The notes: a model not told the origin generated them from the sequence alone. Positions 45,100 to 54,960 are shown, counted from the first letter of the stretch. The stretch: DNA of 64,000 bases from Shinella zoogloeoides (GCF_033705735.1 NZ_CP131130.1:1181001-1245000); one strand, 5' to 3'. Numbers and translations are program-made.

Positions 45100-45359
45100 G
45101 CCCCTTTTTCCAGCCCATTATCCAAGCCCGGCAGGCCTTTGCCCGCTGAGTCCCGCGCCGTTTTTGCCGAAATTCCGGCGGGAGAGCGCCATGGTGCGTC
45201 TGCGTTGTCGGGAATCCCGCCGAAAATTCAGTGCGTTAACCTTTCGTTAAGAAACGCAAGCTTCGCGCAAGCTTCGGGGCGTAGCCCGGAAACGAAGCAG
45301 AAGGTTCCACGCAGAACGCCGGTTTCCCAGTTGGTTCGGCCGTTCCAATGGAGAGGGAA

Positions 45360-45985
45360 ATGTACGTCTCGAACAGGATCGCCAGCGGCTCGACCGGCGA
45401 CAGCCTCGCATATCTTGCGACGAAGGCTGCCGGGAATGCCGTCGAGGAGAATGCCGAGGCCGCCTCCACCGCGCAGCTTGCGGGCGGCAGCTACGACCCG
45501 TCCGCCCAGTCGGCCTGTCGGTCGATGCGCTGCTGGTGCTGAGCGTCGCCAAGGAAGAGGCGACTTACAGTCAGCCCGCCCTTACCGAGGCCGAGCGCGA
45601 CAACCTCGACACGACGGACCTCGAAAAGCGCGAATACGCCGCCTACGGCCATTTCCTCGACGAGGGCGACCGCAAGGCCTATTACCGCGCCTATATCGAA
45701 TATTTCGACAGCATGCCGTCGCAGGACCAGCGAAGCCCCCGCTATGCCGGCACCCGCGAGCCCGCGGTCTCGGCCCTGCGCGCCATCGCCTATAACGAGA
45801 GCGCGCTCGACATGACCGCGCCGGACGCCGCGCTGAAGAATGTCGGGGAGGGCGCGGAGCCCGATATTCGCCGGGCGACGCCCATCGCGTCGATCTTCCA
45901 TCCGAGCCAGGGCGACTTCGAGAATGCCGCGCGGATCGTCGGCCGCATCTCGCGCGCCGACAGCATGTACGCGACCGGTTTCTGA
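45360..45985 (+). pseudogene. Small conserved gene split by a frameshift
   Basis: The frame starting MYVSNRIASGSTGDSLAYLA at 45360, with GGAGAGGG just upstream, stops at 45542. From about 45507 another frame continues as GLSVDALLVLSVAKEEATYS and runs to a stop at 45983-45985, ending SRADSMYATGF. Joined, they give one protein of about 208 residues, so a one-base deletion near 45505-45512 (or a two-base gain) is likely. The rest of the frame keeps the neighbours' codon use. The function of the intact protein is unknown; it lies between pcm and the NlpD-like gene. A sequencing error cannot be excluded. Confidence 0.6.
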
Positions 45986-46137
45986 ACGGAACGACCGCGC
46001 TTTTGCCATGGTGCGCCGGCACCATGGTTATCAATTCACCAAAAACCCGTTGCGACTGCTCCGGCTTTAACCGGGCAGTAACTCTAACGCGCTTTAATCG
46101 GTCTACATCAAAGTAGCGTACCGATTGGGTTAGTCTC

Positions 46138-47697
46138 ATGCGTAAGAGTGTATCGCCGAGTTTTGGTAGGACCGCGACCCGCCTGATGGCGGCGGCCCTG
46201 CTGGCAAGCGTCGCGACCGGGTGCAGCTCGGACGCAAGCCGCTTCGGCGGCCTCTTCTCCAGCTCCGGTCAGGATAACATGACCACGAGCTCGGTTCCGC
46301 GCCGCACGCTGTTCGGCGGCGGTGGCGATAATCCCGTTCCGCGCGGCGATATCGGCAACGGCGGCCAGCAATATGCCTCCGGCGGCCAGATGGGCTCGCG
46401 GGGCGAGGCGCTGAACCAGCCGTTCCCCGACCAGGGCAACATCTCCTACGATCCGATCAATACGGCCACGACCAGCGGCTCCGGCACGCGTTACGCCACG
46501 ACGCCGATGAGCGTGCAGCGCGGCGAGCTGACCGATCCGACCGCCGGCCGTTCGGCCGAACGTCAGGCCTCTCTCGGCCAGGACCTGCCGCGCGCCAAGG
46601 CAAAGCCCGTCGATACGCTCACCACGGCGACGACGAAGGGCAAGAGCAACTGGTCGACGAACAATGCGCCGGTCGTCATGCTGCGCCAGGGCGAGAGCGT
46701 GAAGACGCTCGCCAACCGCTACGGCGTGCCGGAAAAGGAAATCCTCGCCGCCAACGGCCTGAAGCGCGCCTCCGACGCCGAGCCCGGCCAGCGGATCGTC
46801 ATCCCGACCTTCAACACGACGGCAAGCGTTGCCAAGGCTTCGACCGACAGCACGCTCAAGGTCGACAACAGGCTGCCGTCGCCCGAGCGCAAGAACGGCG
46901 AGAATGTCGCGATCCTGCCGGGCACCACCACCCGTGACAAGGTGAAGTCGGAAAGCGGCCAGACCAATTCCAACCGCGCCGATGCCACTGAGGGCAACGG
47001 CAAGGGCGGCTACGAGGTCCAGCCGGGCGATTCGCTCGCCAAGATCGCGCGCAGCAACGGCGTCTCCGTAGAGGCGCTGAAGAAGGCGAACGGCATGCAG
47101 ACCGCCTCCATCCGCATCGGCCAGAAGCTGGTCATTCCGGCCGGTGGCACTGCCGCGGAAACCGTGACGGACAAGACCGTGACCGCATCGGTTCCGGTCG
47201 CCAAGAAGATCGAGGCGGCCGAGAAGAAGCCGGAAGCCTACAAGGCGCCGGTGAAGACGGTTTCGGTCACCGAGGCGACGGAGAAGTCCGACGTGACGGA
47301 TGCCGCGCCCGAATCGACCGGCATCGGCAAGTATCGCTGGCCGGTGCGCGGCGCGGTCATCGCCGGCTACGGCGCCAATGTCGACGGCAACCGCAATGAT
47401 GGCATCGACATCTCCGTTCCGGAAGGCACGCCCATCAAGGCCGCCGAAAACGGCGTGGTCATCTATGCCGGCAGCAGCCTGAAGGAACTCGGCAACGCGG
47501 TCCTCGTGCGCCACGACGACGGCACGGTCACGGTCTACGGCCATGCCGGCGACCTGAACGTTCAGCGCGGCCAGAAGATCCAGCGCGGCCAGACGGTCGC
47601 CACCTCCGGCATGAGCGGCAACGCCACCCGACCGAAGGTTCATTTCGAGGTGCGCAAGAACGCCACCCCGGTCAACCCGATGACCTTCCTGGAATAG
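46138..47697 (+). CDS. NlpD-like lipoprotein with two LysM and a degenerate M23 domain
   Basis: A 519-residue lipoprotein; the lipobox LLASVATGC puts the modified Cys near residue 29. LysM domains are at about 180-226 (VMLRQGESVKTLANRYGV) and 296-340 (YEVQPGDSLAKIARSNGV). The C-terminal M23/LytM domain (about 400-519) contains NDGIDISVPEGTPIKAAENG, in which the first metal-binding His is Asn, as in E. coli NlpD. It is probably an amidase activator for cell separation rather than a peptidase. Confidence 0.88.
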   Translation: MRKSVSPSFGRTATRLMAAALLASVATGCSSDASRFGGLFSSSGQDNMTTSSVPRRTLFGGGGDNPVPRGDIGNGGQQYASGGQMGSRGEALNQPFPDQGNISYDPINTATTSGSGTRYATTPMSVQRGELTDPTAGRSAERQASLGQDLPRAKAKPVDTLTTATTKGKSNWSTNNAPVVMLRQGESVKTLANRYGVPEKEILAANGLKRASDAEPGQRIVIPTFNTTASVAKASTDSTLKVDNRLPSPERKNGENVAILPGTTTRDKVKSESGQTNSNRADATEGNGKGGYEVQPGDSLAKIARSNGVSVEALKKANGMQTASIRIGQKLVIPAGGTAAETVTDKTVTASVPVAKKIEAAEKKPEAYKAPVKTVSVTEATEKSDVTDAAPESTGIGKYRWPVRGAVIAGYGANVDGNRNDGIDISVPEGTPIKAAENGVVIYAGSSLKELGNAVLVRHDDGTVTVYGHAGDLNVQRGQKIQRGQTVATSGMSGNATRPKVHFEVRKNATPVNPMTFLE

Positions 47698-47724
47698 TCC
47701 GTTCCGGATCACAAAAAAGGATGC

Positions 47725-47750
47725 AAAGGCCCGGCTTGCCGGGCCTTTCC
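47725..47750. terminator. Bidirectional terminator
   Basis: AAAGGCCCGGC (47725-47735) and GCCGGGCCTTT (47738-47748) form an 11-bp stem between the convergent NlpD-like and DUF815 genes. Confidence 0.85.
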
Positions 47751-47760
47751 TGTTTCCGGC

Positions 47761-48630
47761 CTACTTGGTGAGCGACTTGCCGAGGCGGCCGGCGACGTCC
47801 TGGACATATTGCCAGGCGACACGGCCGGAGCGCGAGCCGCGCGTGGTCGCCCATTCGAGCGCCTCGGCGTGGAGCTGCTCCTTCGGCAGGTCGAGCTCGA
47901 AATGGCCGGCATAGCCGTCGATCATCTCGATATATTCGGCCTGGCTGCACTTGTAGAAGCCGAGCCACAGGCCGAATCGGTCGGAGAGCGAGACTTTCTC
48001 CTCCACGGCCTCTGAGGGATTGATCGCGGTCGACTGCTCGTTCTCGATCATGTTGCGGGGCAGGAGGTGCCGCCGGTTCGAGGTCGCATAGAGCAGCACG
48101 TTGTCCGGCCGGCCTTCCACGCCGCCGTCGAGCGCCGCCTTCAGCGACTTGTAGGACGTGTCGTCATGGTCGAACGACAGGTCGTCGCAGAAGATGATGA
48201 CGGGGAAGGGCGTTTCCTTCAGCACCTCGAGCAGTGTCGGCAGCGTGGCGATGTCCTCGCGGTGCACCTCGATCAGCTTCAGGCCGCTGCCCGTTTCCTG
48301 CGCGGCGAGCGCATGCACGGATTTCACCAGCGACGACTTGCCCATGCCGCGCGCGCCCCAGAGCAGCACGTTGTTGGCCGGCAGGCCGCGCGCGAAGCGC
48401 ACCGTGTTGTCCACCAGGATGTCGCGCACATGGTCGACACCGCGGATGAGATCGATGTCGATGCGGTTCGGCCGTTTGACCGGCTGCGCGTGAAGGCGGG
48501 CGGGCGCCCAGACGAAGACGTCGGCGGCATTCCAGTCGTTGACGACCGGGGCGGGGCCGGCGAGGCGTTCCAGTGCGGCGTTGATGCGGCCCATTTCGGC
48601 CAGCAGCAGCTTGACGTGATCTTCCTGCAA
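47761..48630 (-). CDS. DUF815-family AAA-type ATPase
   Basis: A 289-residue ATP-binding protein. Walker A is LLWGARGMGKSSLVKSVHAL (about residues 88-107) and Walker B is VIIFCDDLSFD (about 148-158); a sensor-like LLYATSNRRHLLP follows. The family is widespread but uncharacterised. The ATG at 48630 has GGAGAGAG upstream. It is convergent with the NlpD-like gene and divergent from yajC. Confidence 0.88.
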   Translation of the reverse strand: MQEDHVKLLLAEMGRINAALERLAGPAPVVNDWNAADVFVWAPARLHAQPVKRPNRIDIDLIRGVDHVRDILVDNTVRFARGLPANNVLLWGARGMGKSSLVKSVHALAAQETGSGLKLIEVHREDIATLPTLLEVLKETPFPVIIFCDDLSFDHDDTSYKSLKAALDGGVEGRPDNVLLYATSNRRHLLPRNMIENEQSTAINPSEAVEEKVSLSDRFGLWLGFYKCSQAEYIEMIDGYAGHFELDLPKEQLHAEALEWATTRGSRSGRVAWQYVQDVAGRLGKSLTK

Positions 48631-48813
48631 TGTCTCTCTCCTGATGGTTCATTGCCGGGTAGCATGCGCCGGCGGGGCGCGAAAAGGGGGAAAGTGCTTG
48701 AAAACCGAGAGCTTCCCGGTCTCGTGTGTTGCATTCAATGCCCGCTTGCCTATATTCCGGCAACCGAAATGGCCCCTCCGGCCGCGCAAAATCAAGATTT
48801 CAAGGAGTAGCTG

Positions 48814-49152
48814 ATGTTCATTACCGAGGCCTTCGCCCAGACGGCGGCACCCGGCGCGGCAGGGGGCGGTGCAGACATCCTCATGTCGATCCTGCCGTTC
48901 CTGCTGATCTTCGTGGTGATGTATTTCCTCATCATCCGTCCGCAGCGCGCATCCATGAAGCGTCGCGAAGAGCTCCTGAAGAACATCCGCCGCGGCGACC
49001 AGGTCGTCACCGGCGGCGGCATCGTCGGCAAGGTCACCAAGGTCGTCGACGACAGCGAGCTTGAAGTCGAAGTCGCCGAAGGCGTGCGCCTGCGTGTCGT
49101 GCGCAGCGGCATCAGCGAAGTTCGCGTCAAGGGCGAACCCGTCAAGGAATGA
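48814..49152 (+). CDS. yajC: Preprotein translocase subunit YajC
   Basis: A 112-residue protein with one membrane helix (residues about 24-43) and the hallmark FLIIRPQRASMKRREELLKN. It associates with SecDF. AAGGAG lies close before the ATG at 48814. secDF follows 91 bases later. Confidence 0.94.
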   Translation: MFITEAFAQTAAPGAAGGGADILMSILPFLLIFVVMYFLIIRPQRASMKRREELLKNIRRGDQVVTGGGIVGKVTKVVDDSELEVEVAEGVRLRVVRSGISEVRVKGEPVKE

Positions 49153-49243
49153 CTTGGCCTGCCGCGCGGCCGGGGATAACCTCGGCCTTGCGGCCCGACT
49201 GGTTTTCAGCCGGCACTGCCGCCGGACCTTAGTCGAGATCGCG

Positions 49244-51751
49244 ATGCAGCAATCCGCCCGCTGGAAGACCTTACTGCTCTGGCTCGTCCTCGTGGCGAGC
49301 CTTCTTGTCATCCTCCCCAGTGTGTTGCCGGCACGCATGGCGGCCGGGCTTCCCGGCTGGCTCACGGCCCACCGCCTGACGCCGGGCCTCGATCTCACCG
49401 GCGGCTCCCGCCTGGTGCTCGACGTTTCCCGCGAGGATATCGCCGCCGAGCGCCTGCGCACCGCCATCGAGACGGTCGGCAACGGGCTTCGCGCAGCCGG
49501 CATCCCCTATGGCGATCTCAACGGTGCGGACGACGCGGTCGACGTGACCGTGACGGCGCCGGACCGCGTGGATGCTGCGCGCCAGACCCTGACAGGCCTC
49601 GATCTCGGCACGCTCAGCGAGCCGGAGGCCGGCCATTTCCGCATCACGCAGTCCGTCTCCGTCATCGACGACGCGGTCGCCGCTGCCTCGCTCGGCGCGG
49701 TCGATGCCGTGCGCCGGCGGGTCGAAAGCCTTCACATTCCGTCGCTTCTCGTCACGCGCGGCGAGCGCGGTCGCATCGTCGTCTCGATGCCGGGGCTGAC
49801 CGATCCGCAGCGCGTGAAGGACATGCTGGCGACGGTTGGCCGGCTTTCCGCCCGCATCGTTGACGACAGCATGCCGGTCAACGACGCCATCGAGAACGGC
49901 CCGCCGGCCGGTTCCGAAGTGCTCTATTCCACCGGCGAGCCGCCGGTCGGCTATCTTCTGAAGCGGGATGATCTCTTCACGGCGGTAGACGTCGCATCCG
50001 CGCAGCCCGCCGCCAATGGCGAGCCCTTCGTCGAATTCGTCCTGAAGGCCGATGCGGCGGATCGCCTTGCCGCCTTCACCCGCGACAACAGCGGCCGCAC
50101 CATCGCCATCCTGCTCGACGGCCAGGTGATCTCCACCTCGCAGATTCAAGGCGCCATCAACGATGGCGTCGGGCGGCTTTCCGGCGACTTCGATGCCGAA
50201 GGGGCGGCCAATATCGCGCGCATCGTGGCGAGCGGCCCGCTGCCCGCCCAGTTGACCATCCTGGAGGAACGCTCGATCGAGCCCGCGCTCGGCACGACGT
50301 CCCTTGGCACCGTGGCGCTCGCGCTTGCCGTCGCCGTCGCCGCCGTCGTCGCCTTCATGACGTTCTTCTACGGCGTGCTCGGCGTCATCGCCTCGCTGTC
50401 GCTGTTCTTCAACGTCCTCGTGACTTTCGCGGTCCTCGCGCTGGTCGGGGCTCCCGTCTCGCTCTCCATGATCGCCGGCATCGTGCTGACCGTCGGCCTT
50501 GCGGTCGATGCGAGCGTGCTGATCTTCGAACGTATCCGCGAGGAAAGCACGCGCGGCCGGTCGCTGCGCGATGCGGTCACCGTCGGCTTCGGCCGCGCCC
50601 GCACGACGGTCCTCGACGCGTCGGCGACCATGCTGATCGCCGTCGCGGTGCTCTTCGTGCTGTCGGCGGCTCCCGTCCGGGCCTTCGCGCTTGCCGTCGG
50701 CGTCGGGCTGCTGGCGACGCTCTTCACGACCTTCACGCTGACCTATGGGCTGGTGCGGGCCTGGCTCGGCCGCAGCCATCCGACGCATCTGCCCAAGGGC
50801 GTGCGCAGCGGTCTCTTCGACCGGCTCAACCTGCGCTTCATGGCCGTGCGCAACGTGATCTTCCTGGGAACGGGAGCGGTCTCGCTGATCATTGCCGGCC
50901 TGCTGATCATGGACGAACTGCGCCTTGGCATCGATTTCACCGGCGGTGCGGCCGTCGAAATCCAGGCGAAGTCCGGCCCGGTCGATACGTTCGACATCTC
51001 CGCCCGGCTCACCGACGCGGGCGTCGCGGTGCAGAGCGTCGACACGCCCCTCGATCCCCGCCGCGCGCTCGTGCGCCTGACGTCGCAGGGCGAGGGCGAG
51101 AATGCCGAGCAGACCTCGGTCCTGGTCGCCCGCGGCGAGCTGGAGGACGATTACGACTTCCGCCGCGTCGAGGTGGTGGGGCCGGCGATTTCCGGCGAGC
51201 TGATCGACACTGCGACGCTCGGCTTCGTGGCGGGGCTCGTGGCGCTCGTCGCCTATATCTGGATCCGCTTCGAATGGCATTTTGCCATCGGCGCGGTGAT
51301 CGCGCTGGCGCATGACGTGTTCTTCACGCTCGGCTTCCTGGCGGTCGCCGATATCGAGTTCAACATCAGCGCCGTCGCCGCGCTCCTGACGGTCGCCGGC
51401 TATTCGCTGAACGACACGATGGTCGTCTACGACCGGATTCGCGAGAACCTCCGGCACTTCAAGCGCATGCCGCTGCCGCTCATCATCGACGATGCGATCA
51501 ACCGCACGCTGTCGCGGACGGTGCTGACCTCCGCGACGACGCTGATCGCGCTTGCCGCACTCGCCTTCTTCGGCGGCGAGGCGATACGCACTTTCGCGCT
51601 GACGCTGCTCTTCGGGGTGGCAATCGGCACCATTTCCTCTATCTACATTGCCGGACCGATCCTCATTCTGTTCCGCCTTCGGCCGGAGCGCTATCGCCCC
51701 GGCAAGGGTGGCGCCGGACCGGTCACGGAAGCGACGGGAGCCAATGGCTAA
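49244..51751 (+). CDS. secDF: Fused protein translocase subunit SecDF
   Basis: An 835-residue fusion of SecD and SecF, as found in many rhizobia. The SecD half starts with a membrane helix (residues about 8-28), the D1 motif GLDLTGGSRLVLDV (about 45-58) and a periplasmic P1 domain. The SecF half has GIDFTGGAAVEIQ (about 560-572). About twelve membrane segments in all use the proton gradient to help pull exported proteins. The ATG at 49244 (MQQSARWKTLLL) is preferred over the longer open frame upstream. Confidence 0.95.
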   Translation: MQQSARWKTLLLWLVLVASLLVILPSVLPARMAAGLPGWLTAHRLTPGLDLTGGSRLVLDVSREDIAAERLRTAIETVGNGLRAAGIPYGDLNGADDAVDVTVTAPDRVDAARQTLTGLDLGTLSEPEAGHFRITQSVSVIDDAVAAASLGAVDAVRRRVESLHIPSLLVTRGERGRIVVSMPGLTDPQRVKDMLATVGRLSARIVDDSMPVNDAIENGPPAGSEVLYSTGEPPVGYLLKRDDLFTAVDVASAQPAANGEPFVEFVLKADAADRLAAFTRDNSGRTIAILLDGQVISTSQIQGAINDGVGRLSGDFDAEGAANIARIVASGPLPAQLTILEERSIEPALGTTSLGTVALALAVAVAAVVAFMTFFYGVLGVIASLSLFFNVLVTFAVLALVGAPVSLSMIAGIVLTVGLAVDASVLIFERIREESTRGRSLRDAVTVGFGRARTTVLDASATMLIAVAVLFVLSAAPVRAFALAVGVGLLATLFTTFTLTYGLVRAWLGRSHPTHLPKGVRSGLFDRLNLRFMAVRNVIFLGTGAVSLIIAGLLIMDELRLGIDFTGGAAVEIQAKSGPVDTFDISARLTDAGVAVQSVDTPLDPRRALVRLTSQGEGENAEQTSVLVARGELEDDYDFRRVEVVGPAISGELIDTATLGFVAGLVALVAYIWIRFEWHFAIGAVIALAHDVFFTLGFLAVADIEFNISAVAALLTVAGYSLNDTMVVYDRIRENLRHFKRMPLPLIIDDAINRTLSRTVLTSATTLIALAALAFFGGEAIRTFALTLLFGVAIGTISSIYIAGPILILFRLRPERYRPGKGGAGPVTEATGANG

Positions 51752-52130
51752 GGGCATCGAAATCCGGGAGGCGCATTTCCCCGGACGTGCGCCGATCGAC
51801 GCATATGGCAATGGCGGTTTCCGCTTTGCCGACATGTCGCATCGTGGCTCCATCCTCTGCCTGCCCTCGGGCATCCACGGTTGGGACAAGACCGAAGAGA
51901 CGCCGCTGACGCTGGCCGATCTCGAGCGCGTGCTGGACGAGGCGGGCGAGATCGAGGTGCTGCTCGTCGGCACCGGCAAGGAAATCCGCCCGCTTTCCGC
52001 GGAAATCAAGGCGGCGTTGCGCGAGCGCCGGATCAGCTCCGACCCGATGAGCACCGGCGCGGCCGTGCGCACGTTCAACGTCATGCTGGCCGAGAGCCGG
52101 GCGGTCGCCGCCGCGCTCATCGCCGTGTGA
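51744..52130 (+). CDS. Mth938-like domain protein
   Basis: A 128-residue protein starting MAKGIEIREAHFPGRAPIDA. The GSILCLPSGIHGW, VLLVGTGKEIRPLS and MSTGAAVRTFNVMLAESRAVAAALIAV blocks match the Mth938-like family (also seen in NDUFAF3). Its start overlaps the end of secDF by 8 bases. In many alphaproteobacteria it stands between secDF and a squalene-synthase-like gene; both have eukaryotic relatives that aid complex I assembly, which hints at a shared role. Confidence 0.85.
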   Translation: MAKGIEIREAHFPGRAPIDAYGNGGFRFADMSHRGSILCLPSGIHGWDKTEETPLTLADLERVLDEAGEIEVLLVGTGKEIRPLSAEIKAALRERRISSDPMSTGAAVRTFNVMLAESRAVAAALIAV

Positions 52131-52150
52131 GCCGAAGGCGGTTTGCGGAC

Positions 52151-53005
52151 GTGACCGACAAGAAACAAGACGATTATGCCCATTGCCTGGCGGCGCTTCG
52201 CGACACCGATCGCGACCGCTACCTCGCCTGCCTGCTGGCTCCGCCGGAAAAGCGCGGAAGCCTTGCCGCGCTCTATGCTTTCAATGCCGAGATCGCGCGC
52301 GTGCGCGACGTGGTGCGCGAGGCACTGCCCGGCGAAATCCGCCTGCAATGGTGGCGCGATCTCCTGGAGGGCGGGGCCGATGGCGACGCCATGGCCAATC
52401 CGCTTGCCGCGGCGCTGGTGGCCTGCGTCAAGGAACACAGCCTGCCCGTCGCCGTGCTGACGGACATGATCGAAGCGCGCATCTTCGACCTCTACAACGA
52501 CCCGATGGAAAGCCGCGCCTCGCTGGAAGGCTATGCCGGCGAGACCGCGTCGGCGCTGATACAGCTCGCAAGCCTCATCCTCGATCCGCAGAACGCGCCG
52601 AAATCGGCGGAAGCAGCCGGCCATGCCGGCGTGGCGCAGACGATTGCCGGCACCCTGCTCATGCTGCCGATCCATCGCAGGCGCGGGCAGGTGTACCTGC
52701 CGGCCGATCTCCTGGCGGCGACCGGCCTGACGCCGGAGGCCCTCCTGGCCGGCAGCGACAAGGCCGCCGCCGCCCGCGCGGTGGAAGCCTTCGTCGGCCT
52801 TGGCCGCGATCATCTCGCCAAGGCCCGTGCGGCAAACGGCGTGTCGCCCGCCAATCGGCCGGCCTTTTTGCCGGTCGCGCTCGTTTCGCCTATACTGGCA
52901 GCGGCGGAAAAGGCAGGCGCCGCGGCGCTCGACCGTTCCCTCCAGCCGCCCCAGTGGCGCCGGCAATGGTGGATGTGGCGGGCTTTGCGCCGCGGCCCGT
53001 TCTGA
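52151..53005 (+). CDS. Squalene/phytoene synthase-like protein (NDUFAF6-like)
   Basis: About 284 residues of the squalene/phytoene synthase fold (LYAFNAEIARVRDVVRE, LQWWRDLLEGG, GYAGETASALIQLASLIL). The Asp-rich motifs needed for prenyl-diphosphate binding are absent where the family usually has them. A true terpene role is therefore unlikely, and a structural role like mitochondrial NDUFAF6 (complex I assembly) is more plausible. A GTG at 52151 is chosen as the start; a GTG at 52127 overlapping the Mth938 stop is possible. Confidence 0.75.
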   Translation: MTDKKQDDYAHCLAALRDTDRDRYLACLLAPPEKRGSLAALYAFNAEIARVRDVVREALPGEIRLQWWRDLLEGGADGDAMANPLAAALVACVKEHSLPVAVLTDMIEARIFDLYNDPMESRASLEGYAGETASALIQLASLILDPQNAPKSAEAAGHAGVAQTIAGTLLMLPIHRRRGQVYLPADLLAATGLTPEALLAGSDKAAAARAVEAFVGLGRDHLAKARAANGVSPANRPAFLPVALVSPILAAAEKAGAAALDRSLQPPQWRRQWWMWRALRRGPF

Positions 53006-53084
53006 ACGGCGCCTACGGACGCAAAACTGGCGCAAGCCTTGTAGGCTACAGCGGCGAAACGTTTTCCGTGGAGGAGTGGAGTCG

Positions 53085-53540
53085 ATGCTCTGGACCGTCA
53101 CCATCGTCTGCCTGCTGCTGGCGGGCCTGATCTTCCGTCAGCGTTTCCGCAAGCGCAACGAAGAGCCGGAAATGGCCGGGGAGAATGCTGGCCTCGCGAT
53201 CCTGGAATTCGGCCGCGCCTTTCCGGGCGAGGCGATCCGCGAAGTGATCACCACCGCCAACGGCCGCACGGTCTTCCTGAGGCTGCATGACGGCAAGGCG
53301 GGCTGCATGCACGCGCATGGCCACCACTATTCCTGCCACCTCATCGAGCCGGGCACCGTGCGCGTTGCCGGCGCCGGGCCGAAGCGCCTGACGATCGAGT
53401 TCGCCAACGCCGCCTTCGAGGGCGGCCTGTTCGAATTCCACGACGAGAAGCAGGCCGCCGAGGTCTCGCTCTGGATGCTCGGCAGCTTCATGCCGGGCAT
53501 CGCCGCGCAGGACAACCGGACGGCCGGACAGCCGACCTAG
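53085..53540 (+). CDS. Small membrane-anchored hypothetical protein
   Basis: A 151-residue protein. Residues 3-17 (WTVTIVCLLLAGLIF) are a membrane anchor, and the rest is a soluble domain with a His/Cys-rich patch (GKAGCMHAHGHHYSCHLIEPG) at about 75-95 that could bind a metal. GGAGG lies before the ATG at 53085. It is convergent with trmFO, 10 bases away. No family name is recognised. Confidence 0.6.
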   Translation: MLWTVTIVCLLLAGLIFRQRFRKRNEEPEMAGENAGLAILEFGRAFPGEAIREVITTANGRTVFLRLHDGKAGCMHAHGHHYSCHLIEPGTVRVAGAGPKRLTIEFANAAFEGGLFEFHDEKQAAEVSLWMLGSFMPGIAAQDNRTAGQPT

Positions 53541-53550
53541 TCTCTTCCAG

Positions 53551-54960
53551 TCAGCGCCCGAGCCAGCGGGCGCAGTCTTCCAGCGCCCGGGCCGCCGTCG
53601 CCTGCTTCTTGGCGAGCGCCTTGTCCTTGCCGCGGAAACGTTTCATGCCTTCCGGTCTCGTCACCGCTCCTGGTTCCAGCGGCGGGAACAGGCCGAAATT
53701 GACGTTCATCGGCTGGAAGGAGCGCTTGCCCGGCTCGTCGTCGGAGACGATGTGGCCGCCGGTGATATGGTTCAGCAGCGCGCCGAAGGCCGTCGTTTCC
53801 GGCGGCAGCGACGGCGTTTCGCCGCGGCGCTCGGCGGAGGCGAAGCGGCCGGCCAGAAGGCCGATGCTGGCGCTTTCCACATAGCCCTCGCAGCCGGTGA
53901 TCTGGCCGGCAAAGCGCAGGCCCGGCCGGCCCTTCAGCGCCAGCGAAGGATCGAGCAGCGTCGGCGAGTTGATGTAGGTGTTGCGGTGCAGGCCGCCGAG
54001 GCGGGCGAATTCCGCATTTTCCAGGCCCGGAATGAGGCGGAAGATCTCCGCCTGCGCGCCGTATTTCAGCTTCGTCTGGAAGCCGACCATGTTGTAGAGC
54101 GTGCCGAGCGCATTGTCCTGGCGCAATTGCACGACGGCATAGGCCTTGACGGTCGGGTTATGCGCATTGGTGAGACCCATGGGCTTCATCGGGCCGTGGC
54201 GCAGCGTCTCGCGGCCGCGCTCCGCCATCACCTCGATCGGCAGGCAGCCATCGAAATAGGGCGTGCCTTCCCATTCCTTGAAGCCGGTCGTGTCGCCGGC
54301 GATCAGCGCGTCGATGAAGGCATTGTACTGCGCCTCGTCCATCGGGCAGTTGATATAGTCTTTGCCCGTGCCGCCGGGGCCGACCTTGTCGTAGCGCGAC
54401 TGGTACCAGCAGATATCCATGTCGATGCTGTGCGTATGGATGATCGGCGCGATAGCGTCGAAGAAGGCGAGCGAATCGGCGCCGGTGCGCGCCTGGATGG
54501 CCTCGGCGAGCGAGGGCGCGGTGAGGGGGCCGGTGGCGATGATCGCCTGGTCCCAGTCCTCCGGCGGAAGGCCCGTCACTTCCTCGCGCGTGATGGTGAT
54601 CAGCGGGTGGCTTTCGAGCGCGGCCGTCACGGCGGCGGAAAAGCCCTCGCGGTCGACGGCAAGCGCCCCGCCGGCCGGCACCTGGTTGGCATCGGCCGAG
54701 CGCATGATCAGCGAGCCGGCAAGCCGCATCTCGGCATGCAGAACGCCGACTGCATTGCTGGTCGCATCGTCCGAGCGGAAGGAATTGGAGCAGACGAGTT
54801 CGGCAAGGCCGTCCGTCTTGTGGGCGTCCGTGCCGCGCACGCCGCGCATTTCATGCAGGATGACGGGAACGCCGGTTTCGGCGATCTGCCAGGCGGCTTC
54901 GGAGCCGGCAAGGCCGCCGCCGATGACATGGATGGGGCTAAAGGAAGAGGTCTTTGTCAT
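53551..54960 (-). CDS. trmFO: tRNA methyltransferase TrmFO (folate/FAD-dependent m5U54)
   Basis: A 469-residue flavoenzyme that methylates U54 of tRNA using methylene-tetrahydrofolate. The Rossmann start is [18 protein letters not shown] (about residues 10-27). The redox-active cysteine region is [16 protein letters not shown] (about 53-68), and [17 protein letters not shown] is near the C-terminus. The ATG at 54960 gives MTKTSSF; upstream codons are not family-like. Confidence 0.95.
   Translation of the reverse strand: MTKTSSFSPIHVIGGGLAGSEAAWQIAETGVPVILHEMRGVRGTDAHKTDGLAELVCSNSFRSDDATSNAVGVLHAEMRLAGSLIMRSADANQVPAGGALAVDREGFSAAVTAALESHPLITITREEVTGLPPEDWDQAIIATGPLTAPSLAEAIQARTGADSLAFFDAIAPIIHTHSIDMDICWYQSRYDKVGPGGTGKDYINCPMDEAQYNAFIDALIAGDTTGFKEWEGTPYFDGCLPIEVMAERGRETLRHGPMKPMGLTNAHNPTVKAYAVVQLRQDNALGTLYNMVGFQTKLKYGAQAEIFRLIPGLENAEFARLGGLHRNTYINSPTLLDPSLALKGRPGLRFAGQITGCEGYVESASIGLLAGRFASAERRGETPSLPPETTAFGALLNHITGGHIVSDDEPGKRSFQPMNVNFGLFPPLEPGAVTRPEGMKRFRGKDKALAKKQATAARALEDCARWLGR

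Noticed and set aside
45100-45359. A small gene between pcm and the frameshifted gene
   Set aside because: The open frames there are short, lack ribosome-binding sites and run antisense to or through the neighbours.
49271-53104. A 1,277-codon open frame antisense to secDF and following genes
   Set aside because: It crosses several well-supported genes on the other strand and resembles no protein family.
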